A DNA stretch of 64,000 nt from Aedoeadaptatus ivorii. GTDB lineage: Bacteria > Bacillota > Clostridia > Tissierellales > Peptoniphilaceae. The stretch is taken from assembly GCF_900638585.1 (NCBI RefSeq), contig NZ_LR134523.1, forward strand, positions 646,001-710,000, given 5' to 3'. Every line of letters starts with the position of its first letter. Positions within the stretch are counted from its first letter, which is position 1. Shown here piece by piece: positions 15,997 to 25,341 of the stretch. The notes under the pieces were generated by a model. That model worked only from the letters and a program-made list of their open reading frames with translations, had not been told where the DNA came from and made no database searches. A program made the translations under genes and the position numbers.

Positions 15997-16854
15997 ATGC
16001 AATCGAAAACATTCGAAAAAATTTGGGAGATCGTGTTTCTGGCCTGCTCGCTGGTTTCGGTTCTCTCGATCATCGTGATCTGCTATTTTATTTTCGTGAA
16101 TGGTGTTCCCTTCATTTTGAAGACGGGAATCGCCGAATTTATCTTCGGTTCCGAATGGCGACCCACGGCATCTCCCGCCAGCTTCGGGATCTTGCCCATG
16201 ATCGCCGGATCGGTCTTCGTTACCATCGGATCGATCGTCGTCGGCGTACCGATCGGCGTCATGACCGCAATTTTTATGGCTTTTTATTGCCCCAAAAATA
16301 TCTATAAGATTCTGAAGCCTGCGGTAAACCTGATGGCGGGGATCCCCTCTATTATCTACGGTTTCTTCGGCTTGATGGTCTTCGTACCCATCGTGCGCAG
16401 TTGGTGGGGCGGTACGGGGATGACCGTATTTACCGCGGCCGTCTTGTTGGGGATTATGATTCTGCCGACCATTATCGGCCTTTCCGAATCGTCACTGCGC
16501 TCGGTTCCCAAGTCCTATTACCAAGGGTCCATCGCCCTGGGCGCCACCCACGAACGGTCTTTGATGGGCGTCGTCGTGCCCGCCGCCAAGTCCGGGATTC
16601 TTGCGGCGGTTATTCTGGGGATCGGCCGCTCCATCGGGGAGACCATGGCGGTTATCATGATCGCCGGTAACCAGCCCATGATTCCCCAAAGCATCAAGCA
16701 GGGGACCCGTACGATGACCGCCAATATCGTACTGGAGATGGCCTATGCCACCGGCCCGCACCGGGATGCGCTGATCGCCACCGGCGTCGTGTTGTTTATC
16801 TTTATTCTGTTGATCAATGTGATCTTTAACGTCGTAAAAAGGAGGATGAAGTAA
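15997..16854 (+). CDS. pstC: Phosphate ABC transporter permease PstC
   Basis: 285 residues, six predicted membrane segments, with PstC features: GVPFILKTG early, ASFGILPMIAGS, MAGIPSIIYGFFGL, and the permease EAA loop ALGATHERSLMGVVVP followed by GRSIGETMAVIM. With PstA it forms the inner-membrane phosphate channel. AAGGAGG before the ATG. The stop overlaps the pstA start (TAATG). Confidence 0.97.
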   Translation: MQSKTFEKIWEIVFLACSLVSVLSIIVICYFIFVNGVPFILKTGIAEFIFGSEWRPTASPASFGILPMIAGSVFVTIGSIVVGVPIGVMTAIFMAFYCPKNIYKILKPAVNLMAGIPSIIYGFFGLMVFVPIVRSWWGGTGMTVFTAAVLLGIMILPTIIGLSESSLRSVPKSYYQGSIALGATHERSLMGVVVPAAKSGILAAVILGIGRSIGETMAVIMIAGNQPMIPQSIKQGTRTMTANIVLEMAYATGPHRDALIATGVVLFIFILLINVIFNVVKRRMK

Positions 16855-17675
16855 TGAAAACTCGTTCCGGAATCGTGCGAGGACTCGTTCTCGGGAGTGC
16901 GTTTATTACTTTCGCCATCCTGATCGTACTCGTCGGCTATATTATTTTGAAGGGCGTACCGCATCTGAATGCTAAGATGTTTGAGCCCGTCTATACCACC
17001 GAAAATGTTTCGATGATGCCCGCTATCGTAACGACGCTGATCGTCGTCGTATTGTCTCTGCTCGTCGCCACTCCCTTGGGCGTATTTACCGGTTTCTACT
17101 TAGTGGAATACGCGAAAAAGGGCAGCAAAGTCGTCGAGATCATTCGACTGACCACGGAAACCCTCTCGGGCATTCCCTCGATCCTATACGGTCTGTTCGG
17201 GATGCTGTTTTTCAGTATCGCCCTTTCCTTGGGATACTCGATCCTATCCGGGGTATTTACCCTCGCGATCATGATCTTGCCCTTGATCATCCGCTCCACC
17301 GAGGAGGCCTTACTGGCGGTGGACAATAGCTTGAGAAACGGCTCTTTCGCCCTGGGCGCGGGCAAGCTGCGCACCATTATTCGCGTGGTTCTGCCGGTCG
17401 CGACGCCGGGTATCCTCTCCGGGGTAATCCTCGCCATCGGCCGATGCGTCGGCGAGACGGCGGCGCTTATGTTTACGCTGGGTACGACCACGGATATGCC
17501 GAAGAGCCTCTTGTCTTCGGGCCGTACCCTATCGCTGCACATGTACGTTCTGTCTACGGAAGGGCTGTTCGTCAACGAGGCCTTTGCAACGGGTTTTGTG
17601 TTGATCGTCGTCACCCTTTTGATTAACGGCTTAAGTACCTATATCGGAAACAAATTAGCAGGAGGAAACAATTAA
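16854..17675 (+). CDS. pstA: Phosphate ABC transporter permease PstA
   Basis: 273 residues, six membrane segments. Shows LSGIPSILYGLFGMLFF, the EAA loop ALGAGKLRTIIRVVLP and GRCVGETAALMFT, all PstA hallmarks. Partner of PstC. It overlaps pstC by one base and runs straight into pstB, which begins at the base after its stop. Confidence 0.97.
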   Translation: MKTRSGIVRGLVLGSAFITFAILIVLVGYIILKGVPHLNAKMFEPVYTTENVSMMPAIVTTLIVVVLSLLVATPLGVFTGFYLVEYAKKGSKVVEIIRLTTETLSGIPSILYGLFGMLFFSIALSLGYSILSGVFTLAIMILPLIIRSTEEALLAVDNSLRNGSFALGAGKLRTIIRVVLPVATPGILSGVILAIGRCVGETAALMFTLGTTTDMPKSLLSSGRTLSLHMYVLSTEGLFVNEAFATGFVLIVVTLLINGLSTYIGNKLAGGNN

Positions 17676-18434
17676 ATGGAAGATACAAAAATTCTCGTTC
17701 AAGACGTCGATCTTTGGTACGGTGATTTTCAAGCGCTGAAAAAGATCAACTTGGATATTAAAGACAAAGAGATCACCGCATTTATCGGACCCTCGGGTTG
17801 CGGCAAGTCGACGATGCTGAAATGCTTAAACCGCATGAACGACTTGGTAGAAAACTGCCGCATCGAAGGCACCATGACCTTAGACGGAAAGGACATCTAC
17901 GCGCCTTCCTATGACGTAAACCAATTGCGTAAAAACGTCGGCATGGTATTCCAAAACCCGAACCCGTTCCCCATGAGCATTTACGACAATATCGCTTACG
18001 GCCCCCGTACCCACGGTATTACCTCCAAGAAAAAGCTCGACGAAATCGTAGAGCGCTCCCTGCGCGGCGGCGCCATTTGGGACGAAGTCAAAGATAAGTT
18101 GCAACAGAAGGCAACGGAAGTCTCCGGTGGACAACAACAGCGGATCTGCATTGCCCGCGCTTTGGCGGTCGAACCCGAAGTGTTGCTGATGGACGAACCT
18201 ACCTCCGCATTGGACCCGATTTCCACTTTGAAGATCGAAGAACTTGTTCAAGAGCTGAAAAAAGAATATACTATCGTTATGGTAACGCACAATATGCAAC
18301 AAGCTGCTCGGGTATCCGACAAGACCGCATTTTTCCTTACCGGTGAGGTCATCGAAATGGACGCTACGGAAAAGATTTTTGCGAACCCGCAAGACGAACG
18401 TACGGAGGACTATATCACCGGCCGTTTCGGTTAA
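17676..18434 (+). CDS. pstB: Phosphate ABC transporter ATPase PstB
   Basis: 252 residues. Walker [11 protein letters not shown] loop [21 protein letters not shown] signature VSGGQQQR, Walker [14 protein letters not shown] and switch His in [13 protein letters not shown]. Starts with the PstB-type segment [15 protein letters not shown]. It powers phosphate import and also feeds the PhoU/PhoR signalling path. Translation site AGGAGG lies inside the end of pstA. Confidence 0.98.
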   Translation: MEDTKILVQDVDLWYGDFQALKKINLDIKDKEITAFIGPSGCGKSTMLKCLNRMNDLVENCRIEGTMTLDGKDIYAPSYDVNQLRKNVGMVFQNPNPFPMSIYDNIAYGPRTHGITSKKKLDEIVERSLRGGAIWDEVKDKLQQKATEVSGGQQQRICIARALAVEPEVLLMDEPTSALDPISTLKIEELVQELKKEYTIVMVTHNMQQAARVSDKTAFFLTGEVIEMDATEKIFANPQDERTEDYITGRFG

Positions 18435-18451
18435 TCAGAAGGAGGTTAACA

Positions 18452-19123
18452 ATGCGCAAACAGTACGACATTGAATTGAGCGAACTCAACACCAATCTAA
18501 TAGAGATGGCGGCCTATGTGGAACGCGCCGTCGCCGATTCTCTGCAAGCGTTAAAAGACAGAGATAAGGAACTCGCCGTAGAGGTATCCAGAAACGATCG
18601 CTCCGTCAACCGCATGGAACGCAAGATCGAAGATATGTGTCTGATGCTCTTGTTGCGTCAACAACCCGTCGCGGGAGACCTGCGTTTTATCTCTGCCGCA
18701 CTTAAGATCATCACGGACTTGGAGCGCATCGGCGATCACGCGCAAGACATCTGCGAGATCTCCCTCTCTATGGACGACAAGCCCTTGGCGGTTACGCCCG
18801 ATACCATCGACAAGATGTATGAAGAGTCCTCGACCATGATCAAAATGGCGATCGACGCGTTTATAACCAAGGACGAAGATTTGGCGAGACAATGTATCGC
18901 CCACGACAATATCGTCGACTCTCTCTTCGTCGATACCAGAAACACCATCGTAGAGGCGCTTCAGGCAAAGCAAGGAGACGCCGAAGAACTGATCGACCTG
19001 CTCCAGATCGCAAAGTATCTCGAACGGGTCGGCGATCACGCACAAAACATCGGCGAATGGGTCATTTTCTCCATTACCGGACACCATAGGGATTATCTCG
19101 GCGTAGAAACCTTCGGTGTGTAA
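18452..19123 (+). CDS. phoU: Phosphate signalling complex protein PhoU
   Basis: 223 residues, two three-helix-bundle repeats, each with the metal-binding E/DxxxD signature: [12 protein letters not shown] near residue 90 and [12 protein letters not shown] near 190. PhoU links the Pst transporter to the sensor kinase and restrains Pho signalling when phosphate is plentiful. GAAGGAGG precedes its ATG; it follows pstB by 17 bases in the operon. Confidence 0.97.
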   Translation: MRKQYDIELSELNTNLIEMAAYVERAVADSLQALKDRDKELAVEVSRNDRSVNRMERKIEDMCLMLLLRQQPVAGDLRFISAALKIITDLERIGDHAQDICEISLSMDDKPLAVTPDTIDKMYEESSTMIKMAIDAFITKDEDLARQCIAHDNIVDSLFVDTRNTIVEALQAKQGDAEELIDLLQIAKYLERVGDHAQNIGEWVIFSITGHHRDYLGVETFGV

Positions 19124-19124
19124 G

Positions 19125-19802
19125 ATGATCTATTGTGTAGAAGATGAAGCGAACATTCGTGATCTGATCGTCTATGCCTTAAAAAACAACGATCACGAAG
19201 TGCAGGGTTTCGCCAGCGGAGAGGAACTCTTCGAGGCGATGCAGATCGAACTGCCTTCGCTTATACTATTGGATATTATGCTGCCGGGAGAAGACGGACT
19301 GCAAATTCTGGAGCATATTCGGGAAAACGAGCAGACGGAAGACATCCCCGTTATTATGTTGACGGCGAAGTCCTCCGAACTCGACAAAATCGTCGGCCTG
19401 GACAAAGGCGCCGACGACTACATCGTAAAGCCCTTCAGCGTCTTGGAACTGATCGCCCGGGTCAAAGCGGTGCTGCGCCGCGCGCAACCGCGAAAGATGC
19501 ACCACGATATGGTGGACATCGACGGGGTCAGCATCGACAATCAACAGCGTTCGGTGACGGTAGATGGGGAAGAGATCAACTTGACCTTTAAAGAGTTCGA
19601 ATTGTTGTTGTATCTGTTCCAAAACAAAAATATCGTCCTGAATCGAGAAAAGATCATGACCCATGTGTGGGGCTATGATTTTGAAGGGGAGTCCCGAACC
19701 GTCGACGTGCATATCGCCTCTCTCAGGCAGAAGCTAAAAGAAAAAGCGTATCTGATCGAGACGGTCCGCAATATCGGTTATAAAGTAGGTAGCAAACAAT
19801 GA
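19125..19802 (+). CDS. phoP: Response regulator PhoP (OmpR/PhoB family)
   Basis: 225 residues from ATG 19125 (an in-frame GTG at 19116 would overlap phoU). Receiver domain with phospho-acceptor D50 in [10 protein letters not shown], switch T and the Lys in YIVKPF; then a winged-helix domain ending IGYKVGS. It follows phoU directly and overlaps its kinase gene by 4 bases, so it is the Pho regulator, expected to bind the TTTACA repeats before pstS and pstC. Confidence 0.93.
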   Translation: MIYCVEDEANIRDLIVYALKNNDHEVQGFASGEELFEAMQIELPSLILLDIMLPGEDGLQILEHIRENEQTEDIPVIMLTAKSSELDKIVGLDKGADDYIVKPFSVLELIARVKAVLRRAQPRKMHHDMVDIDGVSIDNQQRSVTVDGEEINLTFKEFELLLYLFQNKNIVLNREKIMTHVWGYDFEGESRTVDVHIASLRQKLKEKAYLIETVRNIGYKVGSKQ

Positions 19803-21520
19803 AAGAGCGGATCCGATGGTTTAGTATCGTGATCGCGTTTTTCATAGTCTTCATATTTCAAATTTCTGTATCCCTCGAGAGTAACAATCGAGGGATACGT
19901 TTTAGAGAAGAAGGGGTGGAGTTTCTAGCCGATTCTTTGGAAGCCGTACACTCTTCCGACGAGAGAATCGGCATCTTGAAACGTCGAGAAAAACACGATC
20001 GCGATATTCTGAATATATATGTCAGCCCCTCCGAAGAAATCTTGTATAGCAGCAGTTTTCGGTCGAAGGCGGAAAAGGCCTTGCAGTACGTCAAAGAGAA
20101 CCCGCAGTTATTGGAACCGAAGGACGCGAAGGGCCTGTATAAATCCGGTTTTTTGAACAACGAATACGTTGAAGCCCGAAATTACGATGACGGCTCTATG
20201 TTTATCGGCGTATTTCGAGCGGAATCCATGGTCTCCACTGCCTTACATCACTTTTCCTATACCGTGCTCGCCGGTTTGGTCGGTGCGTTTTTGTTGTATG
20301 TGGTGCTGAATCACTTCGTCGAGCAACACCAGGAAGAGACGCGCTACTTTTTGCAAAATTCCAAAAAATACGTGCAGGATCCGGATTATAAGATGGAGCT
20401 GAAGGCGCTCGTCAAGGAATACGAGCCGACGCTCGCAAAAGAAGCCGGCGAACTGCGCGAGCACTTGGATCAGCTGAATTCGCGTCTGACCGGCTTAAAC
20501 GACATGGTCGACAATATGATGGAGGGGGTCATCCTCGTCGGAAAGGACCGGAAAATCATCTCTATCAACGAGTCGGCGATCAAGCTCTTGAACGCTTCGA
20601 TCCACATCAATTACAAGGGCAAGGACCTATTATATCTCTGCCGGGCGATGGAATTTTACCGCGCCTTTACCCATGCCTTCGACCGCGCCAAGGACGAGAT
20701 CCGAAAGATCGAGCTGGACGGTACGATCATCAAATTTTTCTTCGACCCCGTCTTTAACGAAAAGGGCGAGTTTTACGGCATGATGCTCTTGATGATCGAC
20801 GAAACCCAGCAAACCCTCGCGGAGCGGAGTCGGCGCGAATTTACCTCCAATGTCACCCACGAACTCAAGACGCCCTTGACCTCGATTCGCGGCTATGCGG
20901 AGCTATTGCGCACCGGCGCCGTGGCAGAGGCGGATGTGAACCGCTTCCTCGATATAATTCTCGACGAGTCGCAAAAACTCTTTGAACTCATCGACGCGGT
21001 CATTTCCATGTCCCGCTTGGAAGAGAAGAACCGAATCGAAGAGTATCGGGTGACCAATCTCGAACTCTTGGTGCGGGAAGTGCTGCGTTCTTACCAGCCG
21101 GATTTCGAAGAGAAGGAACTGCGCGTCCAGCTGCGTGCCGATATGGACAGCAAGCTCTATACCCATCCGGAACTGATGAAGGAATTGATCACCAATCTCG
21201 TCGATAACGCCACATCCTACAATGTGCAGAGGGGCGAAATCAATATCGACCTGGATGGTTCCGATCCGGAAATGTTTAAGATCGTGATCCAAGATACGGG
21301 GATCGGCATCTCTTACGACCACCAAAAGCGAATTTTTGAACGTTTTTATATGGTCGACAAATCCCGGTCTTACAATAAGAAATCGACTGGTCTGGGTCTC
21401 GCCATCGTCAAACACAATGTCGAGAGCCTGAAAGGCACCATCGAATTGAACTCGCAGATCCATCACGGCACCGTCTTTGTATTGAAATTTCCCAGAAACG
21501 GTCTTTCCTCTACACAATAA
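19799..21520 (+). CDS. phoR: Sensor histidine kinase PhoR
   Basis: 573 residues. Membrane segment near residues 8-26, extracellular region to about 145, a second membrane segment (about 152-170), a PAS domain ([16 protein letters not shown]), HisKA with H354 in NVTHELKTP, and a HATPase domain with [16 protein letters not shown] and [10 protein letters not shown]. Overlaps the regulator gene (ATGA). PhoR autophosphorylates on phosphate shortage, here probably under Pst-PhoU control. Confidence 0.93.
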   Translation: MKERIRWFSIVIAFFIVFIFQISVSLESNNRGIRFREEGVEFLADSLEAVHSSDERIGILKRREKHDRDILNIYVSPSEEILYSSSFRSKAEKALQYVKENPQLLEPKDAKGLYKSGFLNNEYVEARNYDDGSMFIGVFRAESMVSTALHHFSYTVLAGLVGAFLLYVVLNHFVEQHQEETRYFLQNSKKYVQDPDYKMELKALVKEYEPTLAKEAGELREHLDQLNSRLTGLNDMVDNMMEGVILVGKDRKIISINESAIKLLNASIHINYKGKDLLYLCRAMEFYRAFTHAFDRAKDEIRKIELDGTIIKFFFDPVFNEKGEFYGMMLLMIDETQQTLAERSRREFTSNVTHELKTPLTSIRGYAELLRTGAVAEADVNRFLDIILDESQKLFELIDAVISMSRLEEKNRIEEYRVTNLELLVREVLRSYQPDFEEKELRVQLRADMDSKLYTHPELMKELITNLVDNATSYNVQRGEINIDLDGSDPEMFKIVIQDTGIGISYDHQKRIFERFYMVDKSRSYNKKSTGLGLAIVKHNVESLKGTIELNSQIHHGTVFVLKFPRNGLSSTQ

Positions 21521-21539
21521 TTTCACGAAGAGATTATAG

Positions 21540-21545
21540 TATAAT
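21540..21545 (+). promoter_or_regulatory. -10 element before the second two-component system
   Basis: Consensus TATAAT, about 20 bases after the phoR stop and directly before the GGAGG site of the next gene. No clear -35 element; the pair of genes may also be read through from the pst-pho operon. Confidence 0.4.
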
Positions 21546-21562
21546 GGGAGTGGAGGATGCCT

Positions 21563-22243
21563 ATGTTTAAAATTTTGGTAGTGGACGACGAAGAAAAAAT
21601 CCGCGAGGTCATTCGAACCTACGCGGAATTTGACGGACATGAGGTGGTCGAAGCCGCCGACGGTCTGGAAGCGGTGGAGATCTGTCAAAACGAGGACTTC
21701 GACGTGATCGTCATGGACATTATGATGCCCAGACTCGACGGCTTTAGCGCCTATAAAGAAATCAGAAAAGAGAAGGACATTCCCGTCCTCATGCTCAGCG
21801 CCAGGGGCGAAGAGTACGACAAGCTCTACGGGTTTGAGATCGGCATCGACGATTACGTCGTAAAGCCGTTTTCGCCCAAGGAGCTGATGGCGCGGCTCCA
21901 GGTCATCGTAAAGAGAAACAACAATATTTCACAAAACCACACCCTGGACTTCCAAGGGGTTTCCATCGACTTGGACGGCAGAGAAGTCTATGTCGACGAA
22001 GAGGCGGTGGAGATGACCCCAAAGGAATTCGACCTATTGGTGTTTATCGCCCAAAACGAGAACATAGCCTTGAGCAGAGAAAAGCTGTTGAATAAGGTAT
22101 GGGGATACGATTTTTACGGCGACGACCGCACGGTGGATACCCACATTAAAATGTTGCGCAACAGCTTGGGGCCGTACAGAAACTACATCGTTACCGTCCG
22201 CGGCGTGGGCTATAAATTTGTCGGGGAAAGCGGGATCGAGTGA
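21563..22243 (+). CDS. OmpR-family response regulator
   Basis: 226 residues from ATG 21563 (TGGAGG at 21551-21556 is well spaced for it but abuts the in-frame ATG 21557). Receiver with acidic pocket VVDDEE and phospho-acceptor D52 in VIVMDIMMPR, YVVKPF, then a winged-helix DNA-binding domain ending GVGYKFVGES. Paired with the kinase that starts inside its stop codon. The stimulus and targets cannot be read from sequence. Confidence 0.93.
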   Translation: MFKILVVDDEEKIREVIRTYAEFDGHEVVEAADGLEAVEICQNEDFDVIVMDIMMPRLDGFSAYKEIRKEKDIPVLMLSARGEEYDKLYGFEIGIDDYVVKPFSPKELMARLQVIVKRNNNISQNHTLDFQGVSIDLDGREVYVDEEAVEMTPKEFDLLVFIAQNENIALSREKLLNKVWGYDFYGDDRTVDTHIKMLRNSLGPYRNYIVTVRGVGYKFVGESGIE

Positions 22244-23652
22244 AAAGACGAGGCTATCCGGACGACAAGAGCATACGCGTAAAGTTTTGGCTGTACTTTT
22301 CCGGTATGGCCGTCTTTATATTGGTGCTTTTATGGCTTTTGCAGATAGTCCTGATCAATTCCTTTTACGAATCCATGAAGATTCGCGATACCGAAAAGGT
22401 GGGGCGCATCGTCACCGCGGCATTCGGCAAGGACAATTTTGAGGAGACGCTGTTAAAATACAGCTTCGAAAAAAACCTGAGCCTCCAAGTCTATAACGAA
22501 GAAGGCGGCCTCGTCTTTCCGCTGAATCCCTTGGACTATATCTACCAGCCGATGATCAGCAGCGAGGACTTTTTCACCTACTTTATGCCGCTCTTGCGAA
22601 ACAATGTGTCCGAAAAGACCTATGTCAAAGAGTATCAGGGCGAGGAATCGTCCTCGATTCTCTATGTCTCGTATTTGGGCGAGGAGGCGGGGGATAAGTT
22701 TTTCCTCGCCGCGGCGACCAATGTGGACCCGGTGGAGTCGACGGTGGACATCCTAAAAAACCAGCTGATCATCGTCAGCATTATTTCTATGATCGTCGCC
22801 TTCGGGCTTTCGTTTTATCTCAGTGCGCGGCTGGCAAAGCCCCTTTCGGATATGGCGAAGACCGCGCGCGCCTTGGGCCAGGGGAACTACGACGTCAAGT
22901 TTCGGCCGCAGGCCTACACCGAAATCAACGACCTGGCGAACACGTTGAACTACGCCACCGGCGAATTGACCGGGGCGCTCGAGATGCGCAAAGACCTTAT
23001 CGCCAATGTGAGCCACGACTTTAAGACGCCGCTTACGGTCATCAAATCTTATGGCGAGATGATTCGAGATATTTCCGGCGACGACAAGGCACTGCGGGAA
23101 AAGCACATCCAGACGATTTTGGAAGAAGCGGACTATCTCACCGACTTCGTCAACGATCTTTTGGATCTTTCCAGAGTAGAGTCGGGCCTAAGCGAACTCG
23201 TCATCGAACCCTTGGACCTCAGGAATTTGACCGAGGAGGTACTGGAGCGATTCCGCCATCTGAAAGACAAAGGATACGTCTTTGCCGTCCACGGCGATGC
23301 CACCATAGAAGCCGACCGGAGCAAGATCCGCCAAGTGATCTATAATTTTATATCCAACGGTATCAACTATTCGAAAGACAAAAAGCGAATCGACATCTAT
23401 ATCGTCGACGACGGCGAGCGCGTCAGCTATGTGGTGCGCGACTACGGAAAGGGCATTGCCCCCGAGGACATCGATGCGATCTGGGAACGGTACTACCGCG
23501 GCAGAGACCATCACGAACGACAAGTCGTGGGCACCGGCCTGGGCCTTTCCATCTGCAAGAATATACTGGAACTCCACGGCTTCGCCTACGGCGTAAAGTC
23601 CAAGCTCGGCGAAGGAAGCAGCTTCTACTTCCAATCTGAAAACAAGGCATAA
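22240..23652 (+). CDS. HAMP-domain sensor histidine kinase
   Basis: 470 residues. GTG start overlaps the regulator stop (GTGA). Membrane helix near residues 14-40, an extracellular sensor region to about 165, a second helix (LIIVSIISMIVAFGLSFYL), HAMP (ARLAKPLSDMAKTARAL), HisKA with H259 in NVSHDFKTP, and HATPase with NFISNGINYS, DYGKGI and GTGLGLSICKN. Ligand unknown. The stop is followed by 84 bases without features and then the left arm of a terminator interrupted by an IS. Confidence 0.93.
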   Translation: MKRRGYPDDKSIRVKFWLYFSGMAVFILVLLWLLQIVLINSFYESMKIRDTEKVGRIVTAAFGKDNFEETLLKYSFEKNLSLQVYNEEGGLVFPLNPLDYIYQPMISSEDFFTYFMPLLRNNVSEKTYVKEYQGEESSSILYVSYLGEEAGDKFFLAAATNVDPVESTVDILKNQLIIVSIISMIVAFGLSFYLSARLAKPLSDMAKTARALGQGNYDVKFRPQAYTEINDLANTLNYATGELTGALEMRKDLIANVSHDFKTPLTVIKSYGEMIRDISGDDKALREKHIQTILEEADYLTDFVNDLLDLSRVESGLSELVIEPLDLRNLTEEVLERFRHLKDKGYVFAVHGDATIEADRSKIRQVIYNFISNGINYSKDKKRIDIYIVDDGERVSYVVRDYGKGIAPEDIDAIWERYYRGRDHHERQVVGTGLGLSICKNILELHGFAYGVKSKLGEGSSFYFQSENKA

Positions 23653-23736
23653 AGCCCGAACAAGACCCCCGAACATATAGGTAGTAAAAGAGGAGGGCAA
23701 CAAAAAGAAAAACTCTGCCTTTGAAATTAGGGCATA

Positions 23737-23748
23737 AAAAATAGCGGC
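23737..23748. terminator. Left arm of a bidirectional terminator split by the IS
   Basis: AAAAATAGCGGC. It is a perfect 12-base complement of GCCGCTATTTTT at 25310-25321 on the other side of the IS. Rejoined, the two arms would form a two-way terminator between the histidine kinase and the convergent pyc gene. Confidence 0.75.
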
Positions 23749-23760
23749 TTCTATGTAGAG

Positions 23761-23779
23761 TGACCCCATAAAGTTGGAC
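23761..23779 (+). repeat. Left terminal inverted repeat of the IS
   Basis: TGACCCCATAAAGTTGGAC; pairs with the right end, differing at two central positions. Lies at the 3' end of the transposase genes. Confidence 0.93.
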
Positions 23780-23780
23780 C

Positions 23781-23818
23781 AAATCGAGTAAGTAGATTTT
23801 ACTTACTCGATTTTGTTT
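23781..23818. terminator. IS-borne bidirectional terminator
   Basis: AAATCGAGTAAGTA (23781-23794), 5-base loop, TACTTACTCGATTT (23800-23813), followed by TGTTTTA. A 14-bp perfect stem just inside the left inverted repeat. It would end transposase transcripts and also stop transcripts entering from the histidine-kinase side. Confidence 0.85.
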
Positions 23819-23826
23819 TACATATT

Positions 23827-24654
23827 TTACGATGCCGGCTTCTTGTTTTCTCGATATTGTCTCGGACTTAGCCCCCCTAACTTTTCCTTGATTCTATTCT
23901 CGTTGTAGTAAACGATGAAATTCTTGATTGCCAGAACCAACTCGCTACGACTTGTATAGACATAGCCGTCATAGATCTCGCGTTTCAGAATGCTAAAGAA
24001 GTTTTCCATGGGCGCATTGTCGTAGCAGTTCCCTTTGCGAGACATGCTTTGGAATATATGATGTTTCTCTAGCATGGCTTGATAGGTTTTCATCTGGTAC
24101 CCCCAACTTTGATCGGAATGAAAGGTCCGCCGATAGGGGCAATTCTCTGATTGCCGAATGGCTTCTTCGAGGCCTCTTAGCATGCTTACTCCATTTGGTC
24201 GATCCGAGAGGGTGTAGCTGATGATTTCCAAGTTAAACATATCCAAGTAAGGATCGAGATACAGTTTTTTCATTTGCATTTTTCCATGCGTATCTTCTTC
24301 GTAGTATTTAAATTCTGTCGTGTCCGTGGTGATTTTTTGATACGGAATGTTGGTTTCAAACCGGCGATTGATTCGATTCTTTTTGATTTTCCCGATCGTC
24401 CCTTTGTACGAACTATATTTCTTGAATTTTCGGCCGTAGGAACGGACTTGCAGACCCAGTTGCTGGACAAGACGTTGCACTTTTTTCTTATTGATTGTCC
24501 ATCCGCGGTTTTTCAATTCAAGATGAATCCTTCTATATCCATAATCTTTATGCGCTTTTCGAATAGACTGTATTTCTGCTTTTAGATCCGCATCTTTGTC
24601 TTTTTCCGCCCATTTCTTTTGCCAGTACATAAACGTAGACTTTGGAAAACGCAC
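23827..24654 (-). CDS. IS3-family transposase OrfB (DDE integrase domain)
   Basis: 275 residues from GTG 24654, with an HTH_21-type start and the rve catalytic core: TTDTTEF (first Asp), FHSDQSWGYQ (second Asp), and NAPMENFFSILK (Glu). The open frame continues upstream of the GTG (encoding KARIVAKLREQFPLTEIL), overlapping the end of OrfA in the -1 phase, so the working transposase is probably an OrfAB fusion made by -1 frameshifting at an AAAAG run near 24711-24717. Confidence 0.93.
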   Translation of the reverse strand: MRFPKSTFMYWQKKWAEKDKDADLKAEIQSIRKAHKDYGYRRIHLELKNRGWTINKKKVQRLVQQLGLQVRSYGRKFKKYSSYKGTIGKIKKNRINRRFETNIPYQKITTDTTEFKYYEEDTHGKMQMKKLYLDPYLDMFNLEIISYTLSDRPNGVSMLRGLEEAIRQSENCPYRRTFHSDQSWGYQMKTYQAMLEKHHIFQSMSRKGNCYDNAPMENFFSILKREIYDGYVYTSRSELVLAIKNFIVYYNENRIKEKLGGLSPRQYRENKKPAS

Positions 24655-24671
24655 CGCGGCCAGGATCTCTG

Positions 24672-25253
24672 TTAGCGGGAATTGTTCTCGGAGTTTGGCG
24701 ACGATCCTCGCCTTTTGCGCATTGCTTCTTTCCTCTCCAAACTCCTTAGCTGTTCCCAGAACATTTTTTGAATGGTCAACCGACGATTTTCTGCTTCTAG
24801 CTCTTGGATCCGATTCTCCAATTCTTCTCGCGTAGCTGTGTCCATTACTTCCGGTTTGGAAGACGGGGATGGTTGATCCGGATTTTTCTTATCTTTCATA
24901 GGTTTACCTTGCTTTTTAGGGCGCAGACCATCGATGCCTTGCTCTCGATATTGTCTCCGCCAATTCGCAATGAGGCTGGGATTCGTGAGGCCGAGCAAGA
25001 GAGCAAGTTCTTGATAGCTGCATTCACTCATTTCGTAGCGTGTAATGGCTTCTAATTTAAACTCTACACTGTACGAACGCTGATTTCTAGACCGTACCAA
25101 CCCTTCATCACCAAAATGTTGGAAATTCTTGACCCACCTACAAATTATGCAATTATCTATGCCGTACTTGTTTTCGAGCTGCGAATAGCTTGTTTTTCCG
25201 CTTAGATATTCATCCACAATCCTACGTTTCAATTCATAACTGTATTTTGCCAT
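24672..25253 (-). CDS. IS3-family transposase OrfA (helix-turn-helix)
   Basis: 193 residues from the ATG at 25253 (MAKYSYELKRRI); an upstream in-frame ATG at 25280 lies almost in the terminal repeat and is less likely. Two helix-turn-helix units (about residues 8-50 and 60-110) bind the IS ends, followed by a leucine-zipper-like coiled coil (ELENRIQELEAENRRL). Typical of the IS150 subgroup. No strong ribosome site is visible, so expression may depend on read-through from pyc, which lies upstream on the same strand. Confidence 0.93.
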   Translation of the reverse strand: MAKYSYELKRRIVDEYLSGKTSYSQLENKYGIDNCIICRWVKNFQHFGDEGLVRSRNQRSYSVEFKLEAITRYEMSECSYQELALLLGLTNPSLIANWRRQYREQGIDGLRPKKQGKPMKDKKNPDQPSPSSKPEVMDTATREELENRIQELEAENRRLTIQKMFWEQLRSLERKEAMRKRRGSSPNSENNSR

Positions 25254-25282
25254 AAAAAGACCCCCAATAGTTGGTTTCATAC

Positions 25283-25301
25283 GTCCAACTTTTGGGGGTC
25301 A
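25283..25301 (-). repeat. Right terminal inverted repeat of the IS
   Basis: On the minus strand TGACCCCCAAAAGTTGGAC. Lies upstream of OrfA. A second, shorter inverted segment (GACCCCCAATAGTTGG, 25258-25273) lies immediately inside it and resembles a partial copy of the end. Confidence 0.9.
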
Positions 25302-25309
25302 GTGCAATG

Positions 25310-25321
25310 GCCGCTATTTTT
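25310..25321. terminator. Right arm of the IS-split terminator
   Basis: GCCGCTATTTTT, the perfect complement of 23737-23748. It now lies 20 bases past the pyc stop without a local partner, so pyc transcripts have no obvious terminator before the IS. Confidence 0.75.
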
Positions 25322-25341
25322 GTGTCTTTAATATTCTGTTC

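Larger units (their letters stand above)
23761..25301 (-). mobile_element. IS3-family (IS150-like) insertion sequence
   Basis: 1541 bp bounded by 19-bp imperfect terminal inverted repeats (17 of 19 match) that start TG and end CA. It carries two overlapping-phase transposase frames on the minus strand and a terminator near its left end. I see no matching 3-5 bp target duplication (left flank ends TAGAG, right flank begins GTGCA). Both frames look intact, so the element may be active or recently so. Confidence 0.95.

Noticed and set aside
23814-23828. TTTACA-like pair inside the IS left end as a Pho box
   Set aside because: Spacing is 9, the second copy is imperfect and it faces no promoter; chance AT-rich match.
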